Notes: generated by a model not told the origin, from the letters alone. Positions 1 to 5,869 are shown, counted from the stretch's first letter. The stretch: 6,259 bases of DNA from Angelakisella sp. (GCA_022794295.1 JAAWEO010000130.1:1-6259), one strand, 5' to 3'. Translations and numbers: made by a program.

Positions 1-40
1 GTGTATTTGCAGGTTGGTTGGGTGCAGGGCGAGCAGGCTT

Positions 41-73
41 CTCCTTTCTTTTTTTCTTTCAAAAAGAAAGGAG
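41..73. repeat. Perfect 13-bp pyrimidine/purine hairpin
   Basis: Arms 41-53 (ctcctttcttttt) and 61-73 are exact reverse complements around a 7-base loop. Neither strand has a clean T-run directly after the stem, so it is not a standard intrinsic terminator. It is the outermost of a row of hairpins filling the left flank. I take it as part of a dispersed intergenic repeat; bases 1-40 show nothing I can name. Confidence 0.6.
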
Positions 74-108
74 CAAAGAAAAATGCGCCCTCCGGTAAGG
101 AACGGGGG

Positions 109-152
109 AGTTTCGCCCGTTGCGACGGGCGACCAGGGCGCCGCCCTGGACC
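109..152 (+). repeat. Left copy of a two-hairpin repeat module
   Basis: Two adjacent hairpins: cgcccgt (114-120) / acgggcg (125-131) with loop tgcg, and ccagggc (133-139) / gccctgg (143-149) with a 3-base loop. The reverse complement of the whole stretch matches 5823-5869 closely, from ggtccagggcgg at one end to cgggcgaaact at the other. The two copies therefore lie inverted to each other and flank all five genes. No transposase or credible reading frame is associated. Likely a dispersed structured repeat; its function is unknown. Confidence 0.7.
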
Positions 153-154
153 TG

Positions 155-174
155 CCACCCTTTGAAAAGGGTGG
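155..174. repeat. 8-bp hairpin next to left module
   Basis: Arms ccaccctt (155-162) and aagggtgg (167-174) are perfectly complementary around a tgaa loop. It sits just inside the left module, as a different short hairpin (5803-5818) sits just inside the right module. It therefore seems to be part of the same composite repeat. Neither strand has a T-run next to it. Confidence 0.55.
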
Positions 175-185
175 ACCTAAACTTT

Positions 186-363
186 AGACCCTACGGGAGG
201 TTGTGCGGGGCGAAAGGTTGTGCCTGGAGACTTGAGCTGACAGGAGCTGCCCCTATCCAGTCTGTCAAAGGCTGGGGAATCGCCCCGCCCTGTGCTCGTC
301 AAGACTCCAGGCACCCACTAAGTATTCGCACAATGTTAAGGCGCGCAGCGCCGGGTAGGGTCT
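186..363. repeat. Long imperfect palindrome (about 178 bases)
   Basis: The ends are a perfect 9-base inverted pair, agaccctac (186-194) and gtagggtct (355-363). Further nested pairs follow in register: ttgtgcg 201-207 with 327-333, gtgcctggag 220-229 with 305-314, cttga 231-235 with 299-303, and acagg 240-244 with 289-293. A single long interrupted hairpin is therefore possible on either strand. This could be a MITE-like element or a structured RNA. It covers the 3' end of the anti-sigma gene, whose stop codon lies at 336-338. No target-site duplication was identified. Confidence 0.6.
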
Positions 364-1874
364 GAGAATGTCCAGTGACCTTCATGAATTACTGATACAA
401 AGGTCACTGGCAGCCGGGTCTTTTTTCCTGCCCGGTGGGCCATCTCATGGGCAGCAATGATCTGGCCGCCCTCCTCCAGGCCGGTATGGGTCAGGGAAAG
501 GCCGTGGTCCTCCCGGGGCCACTCCAGGTCCAGCTGGTTGAGGCGGACCCCTTCCCCGCCTTTACAGGCGATCTCTGCCCACAGGGTCCCGTCCTCGGTA
601 AGGCCCGCGGCTCTTACCGTCAGGGACAGGTTCCAAAGGCTGAGCTCCTGCCCTACCTCCTGGATTTCCCCCGGCTCCAGGGCGGGGAGGACAACGGCGG
701 CGGCAGGCTTTTCGTACCGGGTGCTCTCCAAGATGGCGGTGAGGGTGATGGTCTTGATCCTGGTCTCCGGCATGGCAGGGAGGTAGTATTCCTGGCACCC
801 CGGGCGGCTGTTCACCGCCTCTGCCTCGTAAACCTTCCCGTCCTCCCCCACCACCTCCAGACCAAAGGAGAGCGGGGTCCAGTAGCTGCCCTTGGGGGCC
901 TGCCCTGCCTGTTCCCCCACCGGAACGGGGATCAGGGCAAACCGGGTGCAGCCTTCATTCAGGGGCAGGAGGGAGACCTGGTATCCGGCGTCCTCCGCCA
1001 CGGTGCTTTTGGTCAGGGCATAGTCCTCCAAATCGACCCGGTGCAGCTCCACCGGGAAACGGACAACCCCGTCCAGCTCCAGGGTGAAGCGTTCCAGGGA
1101 AAAGCCCTCAATTTCCAGTGCCTCCCAGACCTCCATCTGTCTTCCGTCATAGGCCGAGGAGCTGCTGCAGTCGGCGTGCTCCAGCTCTATCGGGTTTCCG
1201 TCTTCATCCAGAAAGGCGATTTCCAAACCGGCGGACATTTTTTCCGGGGCAGCGGGGAGGAGCGTGGCTCCGTCATATGCCGGGTCAGCGGGGCGGCTCT
1301 CCGGCGGGGCGGCAAAATCGGGGTGGCTGTAGGGCTCCTCCTTGGCCGGGGCCTCTTCAAAGTGGGATTCCGGGCCCTCTGCTAGCTTAAAAAACTGATA
1401 GTCGTCGCCGGCCATCCCTGCCAGCAGCTTGGCCTTTTCTTCATCGTCAAGGGAAATACTGCTGTTATAGGGGCTGGTGTCCGCCCCATCCCTTCTGCTT
1501 TCTGTCCGGACAGGACCGGATTCCTTTTTCACCCCAATAGCCAGGGTATCCCCCCTGCGGTAAAGGTAGGTGACAAAATACCGGGTGTCCTTGATCTGGG
1601 CGGAAAATTCCCGGCCGGGGAGCCAGTATTCCAGCTGCTCCTCCTGCGCCACCGAGCCGCTGCCGGGCAGGAAATACAGCAGCTCCCGAACCGCGGCGTA
1701 AACCAGGTCAAAGCGAAGGGCCGTTACCACAATCGCCAGGGAGGCGGCCAGGGCCAAAATTCGGGGTGCTGTTCTGCCTGCCTTTTTCTCCCCGGCGGGG
1801 GCTTGCTCAAAGGCTTCCTCTGTAAGACGGTATAGGGCATCCTCCGGGATGCAGTCAGTTAAAAGCCGCTTCAT
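336..1874 (-). CDS. Membrane anti-sigma factor-like protein (DUF4179-like)
   Basis: Predicted 512-residue single-pass membrane protein, likely holding the preceding sigma factor inactive until an envelope signal arrives. Residues 1-37 form a short charged cytoplasmic segment, and residues 38-53 (RILALAASLAIVVTAL) are the only clear membrane segment. About 450 residues should lie outside, including an early YFLPGSGSV stretch that recalls DUF4179-type proteins; that assignment is from memory and tentative. No zinc anti-sigma HXXXCXXC motif is seen. The start is the ATG at 1872-1874: it overlaps the sigma stop as ATGA and has aaggagga 8 bases upstream. A longer in-frame reading upstream only shadows the sigma gene. 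The final residues, after HWTFS, fall in repeat DNA and may not be native. The sensed signal cannot be read from the sequence. Confidence 0.8.
   Translation of the reverse strand: MKRLLTDCIPEDALYRLTEEAFEQAPAGEKKAGRTAPRILALAASLAIVVTALRFDLVYAAVRELLYFLPGSGSVAQEEQLEYWLPGREFSAQIKDTRYFVTYLYRRGDTLAIGVKKESGPVRTESRRDGADTSPYNSSISLDDEEKAKLLAGMAGDDYQFFKLAEGPESHFEEAPAKEEPYSHPDFAAPPESRPADPAYDGATLLPAAPEKMSAGLEIAFLDEDGNPIELEHADCSSSSAYDGRQMEVWEALEIEGFSLERFTLELDGVVRFPVELHRVDLEDYALTKSTVAEDAGYQVSLLPLNEGCTRFALIPVPVGEQAGQAPKGSYWTPLSFGLEVVGEDGKVYEAEAVNSRPGCQEYYLPAMPETRIKTITLTAILESTRYEKPAAAVVLPALEPGEIQEVGQELSLWNLSLTVRAAGLTEDGTLWAEIACKGGEGVRLNQLDLEWPREDHGLSLTHTGLEEGGQIIAAHEMAHRAGKKTRLPVTFVSVIHEGHWTFSDPTRRCAP
372..410. 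repeat. 11-bp inverted repeat inside anti-sigma 3' coding end
   Basis: Arms ccagtgacctt (372-382) and its exact complement (400-410) enclose a 17-base loop. On the minus strand this is coding sequence for about residues 489-501 (PVTFVSVIHEGHW). Such a perfect stem within codons is unusual. It could be the edge of an inserted element, an RNA structure protecting the mRNA 3' end, or chance. The minus strand has no T-run after it. Confidence 0.5.
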
Positions 1875-2383
1875 CTGCCATATCCTCCTTCCACCGTGAT
1901 CCCCTGCTGCTCCAAAAGCCTCTTTAGTTTTTTCCGCAGCCGCAGGATGGCAATGTCCACGCCGCCCCGGGTCATCCCCAGGCGGCCAGCGGTCTCCTTG
2001 CTTTCCAGGCCATAGAGAAAGCGCAGGGTAAACAGCTGGCGCTCCCGCAGGGTCAGGCTGTCCAGCACCTGCTCCACAATGTCCCCAATGTATTCCTCTG
2101 CCCCGCCGGAAAGAGAAAGGTCCTCCAGGGGGAGGGCATCGGGGCGTTTTTTCCGCAGCCGGGAAAGGGCCTCGGTGCGGGTCATCACCCGGACAAAGGT
2201 CTCCAAAGAGCCCCGGGCCGGGTCGTAGCGCTCCCGCCGGGTGAGCAGCCGGAGCATCACATCGTTGGCGCATTCCTCGGCGTCCTCCCGGGGCAGTCCC
2301 CGCAGAAGGGCCCGGGCAGCGGCCAGGGCCACCGGCCGGCACCGGGCATCCAGCTCGGCATCCGGCAGACTGACAATATCCAT
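1871..2383 (-). CDS. ECF-type RNA polymerase sigma factor
   Basis: A 170-residue sigma-70 family protein of ECF size, directing RNA polymerase to a small regulon. Region 2 spans about residues 30-80, with DAEECANDVMLRLL, the typical YDPARGSLETFVRVMTRTEALSRLRK stretch (given here only as positions 53-79) and a basic end. Region 4 spans about 105-157, with SLTLRERQLFTLRF followed by the helix-turn-helix ESKETAGRLGMTRGGVDIAI. The ATG at 2381-2383 was chosen because aaaggggg lies 7 bases upstream. An in-frame GTG at 2399-2401 would add six residues, but it lacks a well-spaced ribosome site and sits near the predicted transcription start. The stop overlaps the anti-sigma start (ATGA), implying coupled translation and near-equal synthesis of the pair. 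The family call is firm; the regulon is unknown. Confidence 0.9.
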   Translation of the reverse strand: MDIVSLPDAELDARCRPVALAAARALLRGLPREDAEECANDVMLRLLTRRERYDPARGSLETFVRVMTRTEALSRLRKKRPDALPLEDLSLSGGAEEYIGDIVEQVLDSLTLRERQLFTLRFLYGLESKETAGRLGMTRGGVDIAILRLRKKLKRLLEQQGITVEGGYGR

Positions 2384-2390
2384 GGCACTT

Positions 2391-2398
2391 CCCCCTTT
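2391..2398 (-). promoter_or_regulatory. Ribosome binding site deciding the sigma factor start
   Basis: Minus-strand aaaggggg sits 7 bases before the ATG at 2381-2383. It would lie inside the gene if the upstream GTG (2399-2401) were used, so it favours the shorter protein. Confidence 0.65.
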
Positions 2399-2406
2399 CA
2401 CCCTCT

Positions 2407-2435
2407 TTTACGCAGGGCGGTACAGAAATCTTACA
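2407..2435 (-). promoter_or_regulatory. Candidate ECF-type promoter of the sigma/anti-sigma operon
   Basis: On the minus strand, TGTAAG (2430-2435) and CGTAAA (2407-2412) are separated by 17 bases. This resembles Bacillus-type ECF promoters, which have a TGAAAC/TGTAAC -35 element and a CGT-starting -10 element. Transcription would start near 2400, giving a leader of about 17 bases that carries the ribosome site. No good TTGACA/TATAAT pair is seen in the same short gap. The inference is that the sigma factor transcribes its own operon. Confidence 0.55.
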
Positions 2436-2443
2436 CCGGACAT

Positions 2444-2467
2444 AAGAAAAAGCCCCCGGATGGGGGC
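2444..2467 (-). terminator. Strong intrinsic terminator after the flavoprotein gene
   Basis: Minus-strand stem gccccc/gggggc (2462-2467 with 2452-2457) has a 4-base loop and is followed directly by tttttctt (2451-2444). It begins 13 bases after the flavoprotein stop and ends nine bases before the ECF-type -35 element, separating the two transcription units. Confidence 0.9.
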
Positions 2468-2480
2468 GATCTTTATGGAA

Positions 2481-3725
2481 CTAACCCTTGGGCAGTGCCA
2501 GCCCTGCTGCATGGCCGGTGGCAAAAGCCAGCTGGAGGTTAAAGCCCCCGGTGCGGGCGTCAATGTCCAGCACCTCCCCGGCAAAGTAGAGTCCCGGGAC
2601 CAGCCTGGAGGCCATTGTTTTGGGGTCTACCTGGGTGACCGTTACCCCGCCAGCGGTAACCACCGCCTCCGCCACCGGGCCCAGGGCGGCGGGGGTCAGG
2701 GGGAAAGCCTTCACCGTCTCCCCCAGACGGGTCCGTTCCTCCCGGGTGATCTCCCGGACCTTCCGGTCCGGCGGCAGCTCTGCGGCCTCCAGGGCGGTGG
2801 TGACAAAGCTGCGGGGAAGGAGGCTGTCCAGGACATTGCCCAGATCCCGGTTGGGGGAGGCTGCAAAATCCCGGAGAAGCCGGGCGTCCAGCTGTTCCGG
2901 GGTGAGGCCGGGCTTCATGTCGATCAGCAGGGTGTACTCCCCCATGGGCTTGTCCATCAGGGCGCTGGCGGAAAGAACCAACGGCCCGGAGACCCCCTGG
3001 TGGGTAAACAGCATCTCCCCCAGCTCCCGGAACAGGGGCTTTTTCTTTCCCTTTTGGCAAAGGGTCAGGGTGACATTCCGCAGGGAAAGCCCTGCCAGGC
3101 GGGGGCAGCAGCCCTCCTTACAGTGGATGGGGACCAGGCTCCCCCGGGGCGGAACGATGGTGTGACCCGCTGCCTCCGCCAGCCGGAAGCCGCTGCCATC
3201 GCTGCCGGTGCCGGGGTAGCTCATTCCCCCGGCAGCCAGAACGACGCTGCGCCCCCGGTATTCCCGGCCCGTCTCGGTGCGGACTCCAACGGCGGCGCCC
3301 CCCTCCAGCAGGATTTCGGCAGCCTTTCCCTGGACGATCTCCGCCCCGCCCTCCCGGGCAAAGCGCACCAGGGCGTCGGCAATATCCCGGGCATTTTCAG
3401 AAACGGGAAAGACCCGGTTTCCCCGCTCTGTTTTCAGGGGCACCCCCAGGCTCTCAAACAGCTTCATAGTCTCGGCCGGGGGGAACCCCCACAAGGCGCT
3501 GTACAAAAACTTGGGGTTGCGGCAGACGTTTTTCTGGACCTCCTCCGGGGTGCAGTCGTTGGTCAGGTTGCACCGCCCCTTGCCGGTGACCAGGATCTTC
3601 CGGGCAGGGCGCTCCCGGCCCTCTGTCACCAGGACAGAAAGCCCCCGGCGGGCGGCGGTCCCGGCACAAAGGAGCCCGGCGGCACCTCCGCCGATGATAA
3701 TAGCGTTGTAGGTCATAGCGGTCAC
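2481..3725 (-). CDS. HI0933/YhiN/BaiN-type FAD-dependent oxidoreductase
   Basis: A 414-residue cytosolic flavoprotein, full length for its family. Residues 9-18 (IIIGGGAAGL) are the FAD-binding Rossmann motif. GKGRCNLTN (48-56) is a family signature, followed by AAGGMSYPGTGSDG (164-177), LFTHQGVSGP (239-248) and a C-terminal FAD block with PGLYFAGEVLDIDARTGGFN at about 377-396. Relatives are poorly defined; one, BaiN of bile-acid 7-dehydroxylating Clostridium, is reported to reduce bile-acid intermediates. Nothing here shows a bile-acid operon, so the substrate is left open. The GTG start (3723-3725) overlaps the RpiR stop as GTGA and has gagg about 7 bases upstream. An ATG three codons later is the alternative. 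It is likely co-transcribed with and translationally coupled to the regulator. Confidence 0.88.
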   Translation of the reverse strand: MTAMTYNAIIIGGGAAGLLCAGTAARRGLSVLVTEGRERPARKILVTGKGRCNLTNDCTPEEVQKNVCRNPKFLYSALWGFPPAETMKLFESLGVPLKTERGNRVFPVSENARDIADALVRFAREGGAEIVQGKAAEILLEGGAAVGVRTETGREYRGRSVVLAAGGMSYPGTGSDGSGFRLAEAAGHTIVPPRGSLVPIHCKEGCCPRLAGLSLRNVTLTLCQKGKKKPLFRELGEMLFTHQGVSGPLVLSASALMDKPMGEYTLLIDMKPGLTPEQLDARLLRDFAASPNRDLGNVLDSLLPRSFVTTALEAAELPPDRKVREITREERTRLGETVKAFPLTPAALGPVAEAVVTAGGVTVTQVDPKTMASRLVPGLYFAGEVLDIDARTGGFNLQLAFATGHAAGLALPKG

Positions 3726-4591
3726 TGGGCCCCCTCGGTCTTTTCGTAGACCTGGTATTCCTCCCAGATGCTTTCCAGGGTGGAGTAGGTCTTGCTGATC
3801 TCCTCCTTCTTTTTCAGCCCCACCGCCACGATCAGGGCGTTGATGACACTGAGCGGGGCCACCAGGCTGTCCACAAAGGAGGCCATTTCACTGCGGGCCA
3901 GGAGGAGGATATCGGCGGCCTGGGCCAGGGGGGCGGAGGTGGAGTCGGTAAGGGCGATGACCTTGGCCCCCCGGCTTTTGGCATACTGGGCGGCCTTCAG
4001 GGTCCGCTGGGAGTACCGGGGGAAGCTGATGGCGATAAAAACATCCTCCTCGCTGATGCGGAACATCTGCTCGAAGGTCTCACTGGTGGAATTGGAGTTA
4101 ACACACCGGACATGGGGGAAGATCTGGTTAAAATAGAAGGCCAGAAAGCTGGCAAGCATACTGGAGCTGCGGATGCCCAGAATATACACCTCCCGAGCGG
4201 CAACGATGCTTTCCACCGCCTGGCGGAAGGCCCCCCGGTCCGCCTCCTCCATGGTGCGGCGGATCTTCTCGCTGTCCAGGGCCAGCACCTTGGTCAAAAC
4301 GTCGGCACCGGCCATCTGTCCATCAATAATATCCATCCGCTGGACGGTGGTAAGGCGGTTGCGGATGATCTCCTGGAGGTTCTTCTGGAGCTGAGGGTAA
4401 CCCTCAAAGCCCACCTCGGTGGCAAAGCGCACCACGGTGGACTCGCTGACCCCCACGGTATCCCCCAGCTTGGCGGCAGTCATAAAGGCAGCTTTGTCAT
4501 AATGCTGGGTGATAAATTTTCCAATGAGCTTCTGCCCCTTGGAAAAGCCGGACATATTCCGCTCGATCACTGCTAAAAGGTCCATTGGCAT
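3722..4591 (-). CDS. RpiR/MurR-family transcriptional regulator (HTH + SIS)
   Basis: A 289-residue DNA-binding regulator of normal family length. Residues 1-77 form the HTH_6 domain, with the recognition region around KLGDTVGVSESTVVRFATEV (41-60) and GFEGYPQLQKNLQ (61-73) after it. Residues about 120-255 form a SIS sugar-phosphate-binding fold, seen in REVYILGIRSSS (133-143), NSTSETF (167-173), VFIAISFPRYSQRT (184-197) and KVIALTDSTSAPLAQAAD (210-227). Relatives usually sense phosphorylated sugars or aminosugars. No sugar gene is adjacent, so the effector is unknown. The first ATG (4589-4591) is preferred because gaggtg lies 8 bases upstream. It appears to have its own promoter and to form a two-gene operon with the flavoprotein. 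Control of itself or of the nitrilase gene is inference. Confidence 0.92.
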   Translation of the reverse strand: MPMDLLAVIERNMSGFSKGQKLIGKFITQHYDKAAFMTAAKLGDTVGVSESTVVRFATEVGFEGYPQLQKNLQEIIRNRLTTVQRMDIIDGQMAGADVLTKVLALDSEKIRRTMEEADRGAFRQAVESIVAAREVYILGIRSSSMLASFLAFYFNQIFPHVRCVNSNSTSETFEQMFRISEEDVFIAISFPRYSQRTLKAAQYAKSRGAKVIALTDSTSAPLAQAADILLLARSEMASFVDSLVAPLSVINALIVAVGLKKKEEISKTYSTLESIWEEYQVYEKTEGAQ

Positions 4592-4660
4592 GGCAGTAAC
4601 ACCTCAATAAAACAGGTTGATTGCAAGGTTTTTTCCATTTTCGTTCGATTCCCGCCCTAC

Positions 4661-4689
4661 ATGATACCGGAAAGCCGGGAAAAAATCAA
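4661..4689 (-). promoter_or_regulatory. Candidate sigma-A promoter for rpiR-type gene and flavoprotein
   Basis: Minus-strand TTGATT (4684-4689) and TATCAT (4661-4666) are spaced by 17 bases, giving a leader of roughly 60 bases. The spacer contains a short dyad, ccgg-cttt-ccgg, overlapping where a regulator could bind. The hexamers match the consensus moderately well. Confidence 0.55.
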
Positions 4690-4700
4690 GAGCTTTCGAT

Positions 4701-4723
4701 ACAAAAATGCAAGTTTTTTTGCA
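4701..4723 (-). terminator. Weak possible terminator after the nitrilase gene
   Basis: Minus-strand tgcaa (4723-4719) and ttgca (4712-4708) form a 5-bp stem with a 6-base loop, followed by tttttgt (4707-4701). The stem is short and AT-rich, so read-through into the regulator gene is quite possible. The same dyad could instead be an operator. Confidence 0.3.
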
Positions 4724-4742
4724 AATTCCTGCAAATAGGGAC

Positions 4743-5630
4743 CTAACTTTCCGTTCGGCGGCCCTCCCGGATGAAGGGGGCCTCCACCCCCGGGTCAAGG
4801 AGGATCCCATACCGGGAGGGGCGCCGGAAGGTATTCCCCTGCATCTCCCTTTCCCGGTACTGGCGCAGCTGATCCAGATCCAGCTTAGCCAGGCAGATCC
4901 TCTCTTTATCGTCCGCCTGGAACACACAGGTATCCCGGGAGTCCTCCAGGTCGGGCAGGTAGGCCACACCGTCAAAAAGGCTGGAGCCGCCGTTACAATC
5001 CGGCACGGTTCCCGGATAATTGCAGGTGGCGACAGCAAGCATATTCTCATAGGCTCTGGCGCGAAGCTCCGAAAGGCGGTTGATCTCCATAGGGCAGGCA
5101 TTGGGCACCAGGATCAGCTCCGCCCCCTTCAGCATCAGGATCCTTGCGCTTTCCGGGAATTCCCGGTCATAGCAGATCATCCCGCCCACCTTCACGTCCC
5201 CCTTGGCGGTATTCAGGACAGCGGTATAAAAATCCTCTCCGGGGGTCAGGTACCGTTCCACCTCAAAGTCGCAGGTATGCACCTTTCGGTAGAGAAGCTG
5301 CTGCACTCCAAACCGGTCAAAAAGGGCCAGGGAGTTACTGGGGGCGTTCTCTCGTTGTTCCAAAAAGGTAAGGCCGATAGCCATTTCCAGTTCCTGGGCA
5401 AGGGCAGCGAAGCTTTGGACAAAGCTGCTTTGGGCAGGGACTGCTTCGGCGGTCCATTCCCCGGCGGGCCGGTTTCCGATGCGGTAGCCATTGCTCCACA
5501 TTTCGGGGAACAGGGCGATATCCGCACCTAATTCCTTTGCTTGTCTGCAAGAGGCGATTCCTTTTTCCAGGTTTTCCTGTAGGGTATTTCGGGGGGTGAT
5601 TTGCAGCAGTGCAATATTCAGAAAGTTCAT
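4743..5630 (-). CDS. Carbon-nitrogen hydrolase (nitrilase superfamily)
   Basis: A 295-residue cytosolic amidohydrolase that should cleave a carbon-nitrogen bond of an amide or carbamoyl compound through a cysteine thioester. The Glu-Lys-Cys triad is visible: E43 in LFPEMW, K116 in YRKVH and C153 in GGMICYDREFPE. Further family features are PNACPME (176-182), the ELRARAYENMLAVATCNYPG stretch (188-206) and a C-terminal NTFRRPSRY (266-274). Length fits single-domain amidases and N-carbamoyl hydrolases, and no glutaminase or other partner domain is fused. Substrate is not deducible. The ATG at 5628-5630 has aaggag 9 bases upstream and a good promoter close by. The gene is separated from the downstream regulator by 151 bases, so it is probably its own transcription unit. 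Confidence 0.92.
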   Translation of the reverse strand: MNFLNIALLQITPRNTLQENLEKGIASCRQAKELGADIALFPEMWSNGYRIGNRPAGEWTAEAVPAQSSFVQSFAALAQELEMAIGLTFLEQRENAPSNSLALFDRFGVQQLLYRKVHTCDFEVERYLTPGEDFYTAVLNTAKGDVKVGGMICYDREFPESARILMLKGAELILVPNACPMEINRLSELRARAYENMLAVATCNYPGTVPDCNGGSSLFDGVAYLPDLEDSRDTCVFQADDKERICLAKLDLDQLRQYREREMQGNTFRRPSRYGILLDPGVEAPFIREGRRTES

Positions 5631-5662
5631 TTGTATGTGCTCCTTTTTATTTCTTTCTGAAA

Positions 5663-5692
5663 ATTATACTATGCTTTTGTTTGCGCTTTCAA
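5663..5692 (-). promoter_or_regulatory. Strong sigma-A-type promoter of the nitrilase gene
   Basis: Minus-strand TTGAAA (5687-5692) and a perfect TATAAT (5663-5668) are separated by 18 bases. Transcription would begin near 5656, leaving a leader of about 26 bases with the ribosome site aaggag. Confidence 0.75.
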
Positions 5693-5723
5693 GGGGGGTG
5701 GGGTGGATGTTTGGGGTTTTGGG
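5693..5723 (+). other. G-rich tract, possible G-quadruplex
   Basis: On the plus strand there are four G-runs of 6, 4, 4 and 3 (5693-5698, 5700-5703, 5713-5716, 5721-5723) with loops of 1, 9 and 4 bases. The 9-base loop exceeds the strict 1-7 rule, so this is a relaxed motif. It abuts the -35 box of the nitrilase promoter. Confidence 0.4.
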
Positions 5724-5788
5724 CAGTACAGGGCGAGGTATTTCAGCCGGCGCAGCACCATACCCGACACCCAACGCCCAGTACCGCC
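5722..5788. repeat. Imperfect 67-base palindrome in right flank
   Basis: Outer arms 5722-5735 (ggcagtacagggcg) and 5775-5788 pair at 12 of 14 positions. An inner pair, ggtat (5737-5741) and atacc (5760-5764), continues in register. No gene overlaps convincingly. It is the first of the chain of hairpins in the right flank. Confidence 0.5.
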
Positions 5789-5802
5789 TAGCCTTTCTGT
5801 CT

Positions 5803-5818
5803 CCGGACACCAGTCCGG
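5803..5818. repeat. 6-bp hairpin next to right module
   Basis: Arms ccggac (5803-5808) and gtccgg (5813-5818) enclose an acca loop, five bases before the right repeat module. Its position mirrors the hairpin at 155-174 beside the left module, although the sequence differs. Confidence 0.5.
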
Positions 5819-5822
5819 TCCG

Positions 5823-5869
5823 GGTCCAGGGCGGACAGCGCCTGGTCGCCCGCCGCAGCGGGCGAAACT
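5823..5869 (-). repeat. Right, inverted copy of the two-hairpin module
   Basis: It matches the reverse complement of 109-152. The stem cgcccgc (5847-5853) / gcgggcg (5858-5864) has loop cgca, and a weaker ccagg (5826-5830) / cctgg (5841-5845) hairpin lies beside it. Compared with the left copy, the loop-closing pair changed from T-A to C-G on both sides of the stem, while the second hairpin has degenerated in its inner part. The sequence after cgggcgaaact is unrelated to that beyond the left copy. Confidence 0.7.

Noticed and set aside
120..365. Plus-strand 81-residue open frame in the left flank
   Set aside because: It runs through the hairpin repeats; its residues are a translation of the inverted repeats, and no ribosome site precedes it.
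414..434. ccggg/cccgg stem with a T-rich centre near the anti-sigma end
   Set aside because: It lies within coding sequence, the T-run is in the loop rather than after the stem, and it is on the strand opposite to the gene.
435..1385. Plus-strand 316-residue open frame
   Set aside because: It is antisense to the anti-sigma gene and is explained by GC-rich codon usage. No recognisable domain or convincing ribosome site.
1875..2342. In-frame upstream extension of the anti-sigma gene to a 668-residue protein
   Set aside because: It lies wholly inside the sigma gene in another frame and is low-complexity (Pro, Gly, Arg-rich). The internal ATG has a strong ribosome site and an ATGA overlap.
2241..3749. 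Plus-strand 502-residue open frame
   Set aside because: It is antisense to the flavoprotein and sigma genes, crosses the terminator and promoter between them, and has shadow-type composition.
4644..4662. gttcgattcccgccctac resembles the 3' end of a tRNA
   Set aside because: The bases before it (attttc) cannot pair to make a T-stem, and no anticodon or D arm precedes it. A tRNA fragment left by integration is possible but unsupported.
4707..5531. Plus-strand 274-residue open frame
   Set aside because: It is antisense to the nitrilase gene, which has a full catalytic triad and good start signals.
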